Positions 11,027 through 19,073 of a stretch of DNA of 64,000 bases are shown piece by piece. Each line of letters begins with the position of its first letter. The first letter of the stretch is position 1. Source of the DNA: Chloroflexota bacterium. GTDB taxonomy: Bacteria > Chloroflexota > Limnocylindria > Limnocylindrales > CSP1-4. The translations under genes were made by a program, and so were the position numbers. Where the stretch lies: positions 1-64,000 of the forward strand of contig DAHXON010000008.1 of NCBI GenBank assembly GCA_027364875.1. Direction: 5' to 3'. The notes beneath the pieces were generated by a model that saw only the letters and a program-made list of their open reading frames with translations, had not been told where the DNA came from and did no database searches.

Positions 11027-12337
11027 CTAGGCGCTCTCGATGGCGGTGGGGCCCTCGAGGATGTGCTCCGGCGAGACGACCGGGGTTTCCGTCCGCACGC
11101 GATCGTCGCGATGGAACCAGATCCAGAGGAGGCTGGTCGAGAGCGTGTACAGGCAGATGATCGTGATGAAGTCCACGGTGTAGCCGGCCGTGAATCCCAG
11201 TGTCGCCTGCAGCGTGCTGTAGTACATCGGAGCGATCACCCAGCCGAGAGACCACAGCGTCGTCATTCCGGCGGCAACCGTGGCGCGCTCGTCGTCGCGG
11301 ACCCGATCCATCGCGAATGCGTCGAATATCGGGCTGCCGGCGTTCATGAGCGAGTTCCGGACCGTCAGGGCAACCACCACCGTCCACAACACCGGCGAGA
11401 AGCCCAGGACTACCAGGAACGGGATGCTCATGCCCTGGACGAGCACGATCGATCCGATCCGCCCGAACCTTCGCGCCACGGCCGGTTGGGCCAGGATGGC
11501 GATGGCCGTGCCCAGGCTCGCGATGGCGAAGAAGGCGTTCACTTGCGCGAGATTCAGGTGGAACTTGTTCTCGATGAAGACGTTGAGGAAGGGGATGAGC
11601 TGGCCCGCGCCGAGGGAGGTGAGGAAGCCCGGCAGCAGAAGCTTGAAGAAGAGGCGGCGATCGTGGATCACCAGCCCGAAACGACCGGGCCGTCTGTCCC
11701 GCTCCTCGGCCGTGAGAACCGGCCGGTCGCGCGAGAGCAGGAACATGCTGGCGAGCGCCAGGACCCCGAGGGTCGCCACGCCGAGCAGGAGAAGCAGATA
11801 CGGCGCCGACCTGGACGTCAGGCCCAGCTGGCCGGCGATCAGGGTCGCCGCCGCCCCGCCGACGAGCGTGGCCAGGAATCCGGTCGAGAACTGGATCGCC
11901 TGCCACATCGAGAAGTATTCGTTGCGCTGGTCCGGCGAGGTGTGCTCGGCCATGTAGGGGATCGAGACGACGCCGACGATCTGGCCGCCCGCTCCCATGG
12001 CCGCGACACCTACGAAGAGCAGGCTCAGCTGGCCGGGCAGGAAGGCGAACAGCGCAATGGCGACGAGCGCCACTCCGGCGATCATGACCGAGCGCCGGCC
12101 GATCCGATCCGAGAGGGCGCTGGCGGGCACGGCGACGGCAACCCCTGCCAGCTGCGAGACGGCGAGCAGCCAGCCGAGCGTGGACCCGCCGATCCCGATC
12201 GACTCCACGTACAGGTTGAAGTCGGTCCAGTACAAGCTCATCGACGAGCCGTAGATGACCGTGATCAGCAGGAACAGCCGGGCGTCGCGCGAGAAGCCGG
12301 CGACGCTGCGGGCGTAATGGGCGACCGGGTTTGGCAC
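11027..12337 (-). CDS. MFS-family transporter
   Basis: This 436-residue polytopic protein has about 12 hydrophobic helices and the MFS loop motif after helix 2 (SDRIGRRSVMIAG, D-R-x-G-R-R). A long cytoplasmic loop (SRDRPVLTAEERDRRPGRFGLVIHDRRLFFK) separates the two six-helix halves. The start is GTG 12337, preceded by two tandem copies of an AAGGTAG ribosome-binding sequence. It lies downstream of the ArsR-type regulator on the same strand, and a GTTAG-N8-CTAAC site lies between them, so drug or metal efflux under that regulator is a reasonable inference. Its 3' end faces the SecD-like gene with a 3-nt gap. Confidence 0.85.
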   Translation of the reverse strand: MPNPVAHYARSVAGFSRDARLFLLITVIYGSSMSLYWTDFNLYVESIGIGGSTLGWLLAVSQLAGVAVAVPASALSDRIGRRSVMIAGVALVAIALFAFLPGQLSLLFVGVAAMGAGGQIVGVVSIPYMAEHTSPDQRNEYFSMWQAIQFSTGFLATLVGGAAATLIAGQLGLTSRSAPYLLLLLGVATLGVLALASMFLLSRDRPVLTAEERDRRPGRFGLVIHDRRLFFKLLLPGFLTSLGAGQLIPFLNVFIENKFHLNLAQVNAFFAIASLGTAIAILAQPAVARRFGRIGSIVLVQGMSIPFLVVLGFSPVLWTVVVALTVRNSLMNAGSPIFDAFAMDRVRDDERATVAAGMTTLWSLGWVIAPMYYSTLQATLGFTAGYTVDFITIICLYTLSTSLLWIWFHRDDRVRTETPVVSPEHILEGPTAIESA

Positions 12338-12339
12338 TC

Positions 12340-12365
12340 GGGCTACCTTGCTGGGCTACCTTGCT
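12340..12365 (-). repeat. 13-bp tandem duplication carrying the MFS ribosome-binding site
   Basis: GGGCTACCTTGCT occurs twice in perfect tandem (12340-12352 and 12353-12365). Read on the minus strand each copy is AGCAAGGTAGCCC, so the Shine-Dalgarno AAGG is duplicated just upstream of the GTG start of the MFS gene. Only the proximal copy is well spaced (8 nt). Confidence 0.6.
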
Positions 12366-12673
12366 GAGTGGCGCCGCCCCGTTTCGGAGCGGTCAGATTC
12401 TAGGGGTGGACTGCCCTGGCGCTGCGAGCGTCATCTTCGCGCAGAGTCCGCCCGAACACGATCACCAGCGATCCGAGGTGGAAGTGCCTGCCTGAGACGG
12501 CGATCTGGACTTCACCCGAATCTGCGGTCGACGACCGCGCGCGGCACTTAGCCGCTTCGGCGCGCATCTCGGCGCCCCTTGTCTTTGCTACCGTTAGCCG
12601 GTTCTCCGCCGTGTCAAGCCACCACATCCCTAGCTCCCCAGTTCTCCCTGCTGTTAGTCGGTTGCAGACTTTA

Positions 12674-12691
12674 GTTAGCTACTCGTCTAAC
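12674..12691. promoter_or_regulatory. candidate ArsR-regulator operator (MFS side)
   Basis: Perfect inverted repeat GTTAG-N8-CTAAC upstream of the MFS gene. The same repeat with the same 8-nt spacer lies upstream of the regulator at 13853-13870. ArsR-family dimers bind short inverted repeats of this size, so a shared operator is inferred. Confidence 0.5.
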
Positions 12692-12729
12692 AAAGCGCCA
12701 GACGACTTACTGGTAGGCGTTCCATCGGG

Positions 12730-13830
12730 TCAGTGCGCCAGGAAGGCGCTGAGCTCCGGACCGGCCTCGGAGACGCGGTCGCGGCGCAGCGAGTAGTAGG
12801 TGAGGTTGCCTTCTTCGGTGACCATGACCAGGCCCGCGCTGCGAAGCTGGGCCAGGTGGTGGCTCACCGTGGGTTTGCTGAGCTCGAGCTCGTTGGCGAG
12901 CTCGGTCAGGTAGCGGTCTTGATCGACGAGCAGCCGGAGGATGCGCAGGCGCGTTTCGTCGCCCAGCGCACGGTAGAGACGTACCGTCGTGGTCGGCGGC
13001 ACCGACCGGCTCTCGGGCCCCACGGACGAATCGGCGATGGGGTAACAGATCACCTGAGTGTCGCCGATACGGGTCAGCGAGTTGTAGGGCCGCCCAAAGT
13101 AGCTCGCGGCGAGGACTACTCGCCGCATCTGGCGCTCCGGCGTGAGGCGGATGCCGTTCGTGGCCCGCTCGACGAACCCGATGGGATCGCGTCCGGCTTC
13201 CTCCATCGAACGAGATGCCACGTCTCGCGCGAGCATCTTGACGACGCGGTCCTCGACCTGCTGGAAGGATGGGAGCCAGGCATGCACTACCTGGCGAGCT
13301 GCCGGTGCCAGATCGCGGACGCCGCCGGTCAGCACGGGCCGTCCTTTGTGGCCTTGAAGCTGGTCCTTGAGCTGCTCCCAGGCGCTCGAGTCACCGATGA
13401 GGGCTCGCTTCGTGACGTCGCCGAAGTCCGGGCTGGCGACCAGCTCCGCGAGGAGGACGTCCAGCAACTCCGAATCGCTCAGCTCATCCACCGCGGCCAC
13501 GAGGTCCGCCGCCGTCTCGAGTTGGGGGTTCAGGATTGCGATGCGGCCGAGCTCGGAGAGGAACTCCGCGCACTCGGCCGGGCAGGAGCCCTCGCCAAGC
13601 TGCGCGGTGACGTCGGCGCGCGCCTTCTCGACCCAGGAGCGGTCTTCCGGCAGGAGGTCCGACAGCTCGCCGCAACCCGGGCAGGCGCTGTTGAGGAAAT
13701 CGAAAATCGGACGCGAATCCATCTCGACCGTCGGCAGCGGTGCCGCGGTGATGCCGGGGCGCACGAGGCCGCCAGGCCGAACGAGGCCTGATGGTCGAGA
13801 CTGCCGGCCCGGATTCTGGATCGTCACCAC
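12730..13830 (-). CDS. ArsR-family transcriptional regulator with large N-terminal domain
   Basis: The C-terminal ~80 residues are a winged helix of the ArsR type (LYRALGDETRLRILRLLVDQ...LTELANELELSKPTVSHHLAQLRSAGLVMVTEEGNLTYYSL). The preceding ~270 residues are an unknown helical domain, longer than classical ArsR proteins (about 100 residues). It contains two cysteine clusters, CPGC and CPAEC, which could bind a metal. The GTG at 13830 is preferred because GGGAAAGG lies just upstream; an open frame reaches 13872. It is divergent from the M16 operon, with GTTAG half-sites in between, and lies upstream of an MFS exporter. The inducer is unknown. Confidence 0.75.
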   Translation of the reverse strand: MVTIQNPGRQSRPSGLVRPGGLVRPGITAAPLPTVEMDSRPIFDFLNSACPGCGELSDLLPEDRSWVEKARADVTAQLGEGSCPAECAEFLSELGRIAILNPQLETAADLVAAVDELSDSELLDVLLAELVASPDFGDVTKRALIGDSSAWEQLKDQLQGHKGRPVLTGGVRDLAPAARQVVHAWLPSFQQVEDRVVKMLARDVASRSMEEAGRDPIGFVERATNGIRLTPERQMRRVVLAASYFGRPYNSLTRIGDTQVICYPIADSSVGPESRSVPPTTTVRLYRALGDETRLRILRLLVDQDRYLTELANELELSKPTVSHHLAQLRSAGLVMVTEEGNLTYYSLRRDRVSEAGPELSAFLAH

Positions 13831-13852
13831 GTCACCTTTCCCTCTTTGCCAT

Positions 13853-13879
13853 GTTAGACGAAACACTAACACGAGTTAG
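13853..13879. promoter_or_regulatory. candidate autoregulatory operator of the ArsR-type gene
   Basis: Three GTTAG half-sites lie between the regulator and the M16 operon: GTTAG 13853-13857, CTAAC 13866-13870 (inverted, 8-nt spacer) and GTTAG 13875-13879. The spacing matches the site upstream of the MFS gene. The position just upstream of the regulator start fits autoregulation. Confidence 0.5.
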
Positions 13880-14084
13880 ATGAAAGTCAAGAGGTGTTGC
13901 GACGCGGGGGCCCATCCACCGGCTCCGGCGCGCACCACCTTGCAGGACGAAAGCTCCGAATGGTTGCGGCCCGTACAATGCCGCCAGGGCTTTGCCGAGG
14001 GATCAGGCGGCCCGAGGCGGCGATCTGGCCGGAGGCTGCTGCCGGCGAGCGCCGAGCTGGCGACCACGGAGGAATTGCGCCCGG

Positions 14085-15398
14085 ATGACCGCCCCAAACG
14101 TCACCTTCACCGACGAGCGCCTGGCGAACGGGCTTCGTCTGATCGTCTCCGAGGATCACCTGGCGCCCGTCGTGGCCGTGAACATCTGGTACAACGTCGG
14201 GTCCAAGCACGAAGTCCCCGGCAAGACCGGTTTCGCCCATCTCTTCGAGCACGTGATGTTCCAGGGCTCGCGCCACGTGGGCAAGGCCGAGCACATCGCC
14301 CTCGTCCAGGCCGCCGGTGGAACGGTCAACGGCACGACCTGGCTGGACAGAACCAACTACTTCGAGACGATGCCGAGCCACCAGCTCGAGCTGGCGCTCT
14401 GGCTCGAAGCCGATCGGATGGGCACGCTGCTCGACGCGCTCAGCCAGGAGAACCTGGACAACCAGCGCGACGTGGTCAAGAACGAGAAGCGATCCTCGTA
14501 CGACAACCGGCCCTACGGCGCCTGGTTCCACAAGATCCAGGAGCACGTCTTCCCGGAGAGTCATCCCTACCACCACCCGACGATCGGGTCCATGGACGAC
14601 CTGGACGCGGCCTCGCTGGAGGACGTGAGCGAGTTCTTCCGGACCTACTACGTGCCCAACAACGCGGTTCTTTCCGTGGTGGGCGACGTGGATCCGGCCC
14701 AGGCCCGCCGCTGGGTGGAGCGGCTCTTTGGCGAGATCCCGGCAAGGCCTGTGGTTCCGGGCCCGGACGGCACGGCCCTTGAGCCCACCATCGGCGGCGA
14801 GACGCGCGAAGTCGTAGAGGATCGCGTGCCGCTGCCGAGGCTCTACTTCGGCTTCCGGACGCCTCGCTTCGGCGACGCGCGCTTCGACGCGCTCGAAGTC
14901 GCCTCGCAGATACTCGCCGGCGGGAAGGGCAGCCGGCTGTACCGTCGACTCGTCCGCGAGGAGCGCATCGCCCAGGACGTGGCCTTCTTCACGCTCGGGC
15001 TCAAGGATGGCGGCTCGATCGCCGCGGGGCAGACGACCGTTCGGCCGGGCGTGGACACCGCCGTCCTCGAGACCGCCTACGAGGAGGAGCTCGATCGTCT
15101 GGGCCGTGAGCCCGTGACGGACGACGAGCTGGCCCGCGCCCGCGCGCTCATCGAGACCTACGAGCTCGAGGCGCTCCAGCGGGTCGACGAGCGGGCCGAT
15201 CGGCTGTCGATGTACGCCACGCTGCTCGACGACCCGGGGATGATCAACCGCCAGCTGGGCCGCTACCTGGCCGTGACCGCGGAGGACATCCGAGCCGCGG
15301 CGGCCGATTTCCTCGGGCCCGACAACAGGGCCGTAGTCACCTACGTCCCGGCCGCCCAGGCCGGCGGCGGCTCGCACGACGAGGAGAGCGCGGCATGA
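14085..15398 (+). CDS. M16-family zinc peptidase, catalytic subunit
   Basis: The 437-residue insulinase/processing-peptidase-like protein carries the inverted zinc motif HxxEH (HLFEHVMFQG, near residue 48), followed by the downstream Glu region typical of M16. It starts like the family (ERLANGLRLIVSEDHLAPVVAVNIWYNVGSKHE). It lacks a signal peptide, so it probably acts in the cytoplasm. ATG 14085 follows GGAGG at 14068-14072; a TACAAT -10-like box lies at 13974. Its stop overlaps the next gene, a second M16 subunit (ATGA), so the two should form a heterodimer. Confidence 0.9.
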   Translation: MTAPNVTFTDERLANGLRLIVSEDHLAPVVAVNIWYNVGSKHEVPGKTGFAHLFEHVMFQGSRHVGKAEHIALVQAAGGTVNGTTWLDRTNYFETMPSHQLELALWLEADRMGTLLDALSQENLDNQRDVVKNEKRSSYDNRPYGAWFHKIQEHVFPESHPYHHPTIGSMDDLDAASLEDVSEFFRTYYVPNNAVLSVVGDVDPAQARRWVERLFGEIPARPVVPGPDGTALEPTIGGETREVVEDRVPLPRLYFGFRTPRFGDARFDALEVASQILAGGKGSRLYRRLVREERIAQDVAFFTLGLKDGGSIAAGQTTVRPGVDTAVLETAYEEELDRLGREPVTDDELARARALIETYELEALQRVDERADRLSMYATLLDDPGMINRQLGRYLAVTAEDIRAAAADFLGPDNRAVVTYVPAAQAGGGSHDEESAA

Positions 15399-16925
15399 CG
15401 CTCGAGGACGTTCTGTCGGTTCGACCTTCTCCCGGCCAGCCGCGCGACTACAGGTTCCCGGCCTTCGAGCGCATCGTCCTCGATTCCGGCCTCCAGGTTC
15501 TGACGGTCAACCTGCCGGGCCGGCCGCTCGTTTCGGCGAACCTGATCATTCGCCGCGGCGCCGCCGACGAACCGCCGGACATCGGCGGAGTGACGGGCCT
15601 GGCCGCTCGGGCCGCGACCGAGGGCACGGAGCGTTACAAGGGAGTGGAGTTGATCGAGGCCGCCGAACGGCTCGGCGCCACGCTCCACGCCGACGCAAGC
15701 TGGGATTCGTTCATGGCGTCCGTCGACGTGGCCGCTTCCCGGCTGGGCGCGGCGCTCGAGCTGCTCGACGAGCTCGTGGAACGGCCCACGTTCCCGGAAG
15801 CGGACGTCGCCAGGCTCCGCGACGAGCGGCTCAACGACCTGCTCCAGGTCAAGGCCGATCCCCGGCGGAGGGTCGAGCGGGCCTTCACGAGCGTCATCTA
15901 CGCGCCGAACTCGCCGTACTCGCGGCCCGCGGCCGGCGACGAAACCACGGTGCCCGGGCTCGATTCCGACGCGGTCCGCCAGGTCCACCGCATGCTCCTG
16001 GATCCGAGTCAGGCCGCGCTCGTGGTCGGTGGCGACCTCACGGGCCTGGACGTTCCGGCACTGGCGCGGTCCGCGTTCGCCGGACTTGCCGGGAGAGTGG
16101 CGGGCGGCGCGGAGGGATCCGAGCGCGTGGCTCGGCCCGCGCAGGCCGCCCCGGCCGCCTCGACCGCGCCGGCCGTGCCGGCCGCGACCACAGCAGTGGA
16201 TCGGCCGATCGTCCGCTTCTATCACCATCCGGGCGCGGTTCAGACCGAGCTCCGGATAGGCCACGTCGGCGTCGCGCGCAAGGTCCCGGACTTCCACGCG
16301 ATCCAGCTGATGGCCGCCATCCTCGGCGGCTTGTTCAACTCCCGACTCCAGATGAACCTGCGCGAGGAGAAGGGCTATACGTACGGCATCGGGGCCGGGT
16401 TCGAGATGCGGCGGGCAGCGGGTCCGTTCGCCGTGCGCACGGCAGTCCAGACTGCCGCCACGATCCCGAGCATCTCCGAGTCGCTCATCGAGCTGAACCG
16501 GATGCGGGACACGGACGTCACGGACGCCGAATTGCGGGCCGCGCGGGACTACCTCGGGCGTCTTCCCGCTCCGGTTCGAGACGCCCGAGGCGGTCGTTGC
16601 GGCTATCGGAGGTCTGTACAGCCTGGATCTCCCCGACGACGAGCTCGCGCGCTACCGCGAGCGGATCGAGGCCGTGACGGTCGGCGACATCCGCCGGTCT
16701 GCCCGGGAGCGAATTCACACGGACAGGATCGCCATAGTGGCCGTCGGCGATGCCGACGTGCTCGGCAAGGATCTCGAGGCGGCCGGTTTCGGCGAGCTCG
16801 AGATCATCCGCGAGGAGCTGCCGGCGGCGGCAACGGCGGGATCGGCGGGCGGCTCGGGCGAAGTCGGCGACGAGGCGGGCGAGGCTGGCGATGAGTCCGG
16901 CGAGACCGGCGAGGCGGCCGAATGA
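15395..16925 (+). CDS. M16-family peptidase, non-catalytic subunit, with frameshift
   Basis: This is the partner M16 subunit. It lacks HxxEH (VTGLAARAATEGTERYKG stands at the zinc-site position) but keeps the R-x-x-x-G-Y motif of the second domain (REEKGYTYGIGAGF). At about 16556 the frame changes. The family expects a V-F-P-L-R-F-E-T-P segment after DYL, and this is found in the +1 frame (GVFPLRFETPEAVVAAIGGL), as is the rest of the domain to the TGA at 16923. In the original frame the product degenerates into Arg/Gly-rich residues until 16894. The restored gene ends by an ATGA overlap with the next gene, so the shift is a sequence error or a recent mutation. Confidence 0.8.
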
Positions 16926-17644
16926 TCGTCGTGGTGGGCCTGCCGGCCTATGTCGACGAGGCCGGAGGCGGCGTTTCCGCAGGTGGCCTGGCTGTAGAGG
17001 TGGCGGCGGAAGCTCGGCGGCGCGGCGCGGTCGTGGAGCTGGCCGGCAAGGTCGGCAGCGATGGCGCCGGGGATGCCGTGGTCGTGGCCCTCGGCCGGCT
17101 CGGCATCGGGCATGCCGCGCTGCTCCGCGATCCCGCACGCCCGACTCCACTCCTCGTCTCGGACCGGGAAGCCGCAAGCACGGCCGACCTCGCGGAGATG
17201 GCCGGCATGGACTCGGAATCGGCCGTCTCGCACCTCCTGCCTGATGACCCGAACCTCCGGCCGGCCCTCGAGGCGGGCGACGTCGAGATGGCTCTCCGCT
17301 ATCTCGCAGGCCCGTCGGTAGTGGTGGTCGCCGATCTGCTCTCTTCGACGGCCCTCGCCGCCGCAGTGGATGGGGCCGCATTCTCGTCGGCGAAGCTGGT
17401 GCTCGCCACGGCCCGCCAGGCGCCCGGGTCGCAACCCACCTCGGCTGCCTCGGAGATGCCCGAGCTGCCGGAGATGCCGGAGCTGCCTGAAGGCGCGACC
17501 GTTCTGGAGATGCCGCCGGACGACGACGGGGCGTTCGCCAGGCTCCTGGGCGCCTACGCCGCCTCGCTCGACGCGGGAACGGATCCGGCCAAGGCCTTCC
17601 GCGACGGCGTCCTGGCATCGGGCTGGGAGCCGAGCACCGAGTGA
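16922..17644 (+). CDS. degenerate PfkB/ribokinase-like protein
   Basis: The 240-residue product resembles the N-terminal half of PfkB sugar kinases: MIVVVGLPAYVDE, GGLAVEVAAEARRRGAVVELAGKVGSDGAGDAVVVALGRLGIGHA. It is short of the usual ~300 residues, and the GAGD catalytic-base motif near the C terminus is replaced by PDDDGAFARLLGAY. Kinase activity is therefore doubtful. A MPELPEMPELPE repeat sits in a linker. It overlaps the M16 gene upstream (ATGA), so it belongs to the peptidase operon. A nucleotide- or sugar-binding regulatory role is possible but unproven. Confidence 0.6.
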   Translation: MIVVVGLPAYVDEAGGGVSAGGLAVEVAAEARRRGAVVELAGKVGSDGAGDAVVVALGRLGIGHAALLRDPARPTPLLVSDREAASTADLAEMAGMDSESAVSHLLPDDPNLRPALEAGDVEMALRYLAGPSVVVVADLLSSTALAAAVDGAAFSSAKLVLATARQAPGSQPTSAASEMPELPEMPELPEGATVLEMPPDDDGAFARLLGAYAASLDAGTDPAKAFRDGVLASGWEPSTE

Positions 17645-17670
17645 CCGCTCGCAGCCCCGGCCTCTTCCTG

Positions 17671-17676
17671 TACAGT
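17671..17676 (+). promoter_or_regulatory. -10 box close to the rhomboid start codon
   Basis: TACAGT ends 7 nt before ATG 17684, and no Shine-Dalgarno is present in between. This spacing would give an almost leaderless transcript. No good -35 is seen. Confidence 0.35.
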
Positions 17677-17683
17677 CGCAAAC

Positions 17684-19018
17684 ATGGATAGAGCCTCGCT
17701 CGGATTGTCTGGCAGCGGCCGGCCGGGTCCCCGCGACGCGCTCACGGCCGGCTGGTCCGGACCATTCGATCGTGACGGGGCGATCGCCGCCGTCCAGCAG
17801 GCCGACGCCCTCATGGAAGAGAGCGAACCGGAAAAGGCCCTGCCTCTCTATCAGATGGCCTCCGGCTTCTCGGATCGCGACGTGGCCGCCGCGGGTCTCT
17901 TCGGCATGGGAAACGCCCTCTACAGGCTCGATCGCGAGGTCGAAGCGCGGGAGTCGTGGCAGAAGGCCACGGAGCAGGGCGAGACGCCGGTCACGTACAG
18001 GGCCTGGCGCCAGGTGGCCGCGGCTCTGGTCCGCGAGGGCGACCTCCCGGGCGCGCTCCAGGCCTACCGCCAGTGCGAGCGGCGCGCCCCCCGCGAGGAT
18101 CGGCCCGAGATCGCGTCGCGGCTCGGCTGGCTCAACAAGGAAACCGGCAACACGAAAGCCGCGGGCCGCTACTTCGCCCGGAGCCGCGGCGACTCGCTCC
18201 CGGCGTTCATGACGTACCTCGTCATCGCCGTAACCGTCGTGGTCTCACTCGCGGCAATGAGCGGAGGCCACAACACCCAGTTCGGCTACGTGCCCGGCCA
18301 GCTACTGAATCAGCTCGAGCTGCAGAAGATCGACATCGCCCACGGGGACTGGTACCGGCTTCTGTCCGTCGTTCTGGTCCACGACCCACAGGACATCTTC
18401 CATCTGCTCTTCAACATGTACGCGCTCTGGTATGCCGGCCAGCTCGTGGAGCGCATGTACGGCTCCTGGGTGACGCTGCTTCTGTACTGCGTGTGCGGCA
18501 TCGGCGGTTCGATCGGGACGTACGTCTTCGGCGACGCTGTGGCAGGCGTCGGGGCTTCGGGTGCGATCTTCGGGCTTTTCGGAGTGATCCTTGTCGCCAC
18601 CCGATTCCACCATTCGATCCTGGATGCCCAGTCCCGCGCCATCGCCTCCCAAATCGGCTTCCTGATCGTGCTCAACCTCGTGCTGGGCTTCTCCGGGTTC
18701 TTCAACGTGGACAACTTCGCCCACATCGGCGGGCTGGCGACCGGACTGTGGCTGGGCTGGATCTTCCCGCCAAGTCAGGTCGCGACCCTGGGATCGATCT
18801 GGCAGTCGCCGCGCTGGGGCCGAACCGCGGGCGTCACGCTCGGCGCCCGGCTCCTCGGAGTCCTGGCGCTCATCGTGGTGCTGGGCATCGGGTTGATGAT
18901 CGGCAACGACAAGTGGGGGAAGTACCAGAACCCCCCGGGCCTCGGGTCGAGCTCCGCCGTGCCGCTCCCGCTGGTCGATTCGGCGAATCCGCCCGGGGTG
19001 GACCTGCGGCTCGGCTGA
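17684..19018 (+). CDS. rhomboid intramembrane serine protease with N-terminal TPR-like region
   Basis: In this 444-residue protein, residues ~20-165 form TPR-like helices (AIAAVQQADALMEESEPEKALPLYQMASGFSD...; AGLFGMGNALYRLDREVEARESWQKATEQG). Six or seven membrane helices follow. The catalytic Ser lies in GASGAIFG and the His in NFAHIGGLATGLWLGW, with HDPQDIFHLLFNMYALWYAGQLVERMYGS as the usual L1-helix 2 region. Rhomboids cleave transmembrane segments of client proteins. A soluble C-terminal tail is Pro/Ser-rich. The TPR-like part may recruit substrates from the cytoplasmic side. The start is ATG 17684, with a possible leaderless promoter. Confidence 0.85.
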   Translation: MDRASLGLSGSGRPGPRDALTAGWSGPFDRDGAIAAVQQADALMEESEPEKALPLYQMASGFSDRDVAAAGLFGMGNALYRLDREVEARESWQKATEQGETPVTYRAWRQVAAALVREGDLPGALQAYRQCERRAPREDRPEIASRLGWLNKETGNTKAAGRYFARSRGDSLPAFMTYLVIAVTVVVSLAAMSGGHNTQFGYVPGQLLNQLELQKIDIAHGDWYRLLSVVLVHDPQDIFHLLFNMYALWYAGQLVERMYGSWVTLLLYCVCGIGGSIGTYVFGDAVAGVGASGAIFGLFGVILVATRFHHSILDAQSRAIASQIGFLIVLNLVLGFSGFFNVDNFAHIGGLATGLWLGWIFPPSQVATLGSIWQSPRWGRTAGVTLGARLLGVLALIVVLGIGLMIGNDKWGKYQNPPGLGSSSAVPLPLVDSANPPGVDLRLG

Positions 19019-19073
19019 TCCGGACTCGGCCGCCGGCGCGGCCGCGATATGGCGTCGGCGTTCAGCCGGGCGC

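Larger units (their letters stand above)
12338..12729. other. intergenic region with GTTAG-type regulatory half-sites
   Basis: This 392-nt stretch between the MFS gene and its upstream regulator is locally less GC-rich than its surroundings. Four GTTAG half-sites are visible: 12593-12597, 12653-12657 (both followed by yCGGTT, 60 bp apart), and an inverted pair at 12674-12691. A TTGACA lies on the minus strand at 12617-12612, but no good -10 stands 16-18 nt away. A minus-strand open frame of 75 codons (12627-12400) starts beside it; the product has no recognisable features and I do not call it a gene. Confidence 0.5.

Noticed and set aside
12400-12627. A 75-codon minus-strand frame between the MFS and ArsR-type genes
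   Set aside because: A possible start and weak ribosome-binding site exist, but the product shows no recognisable features, and the region is better explained as regulatory.
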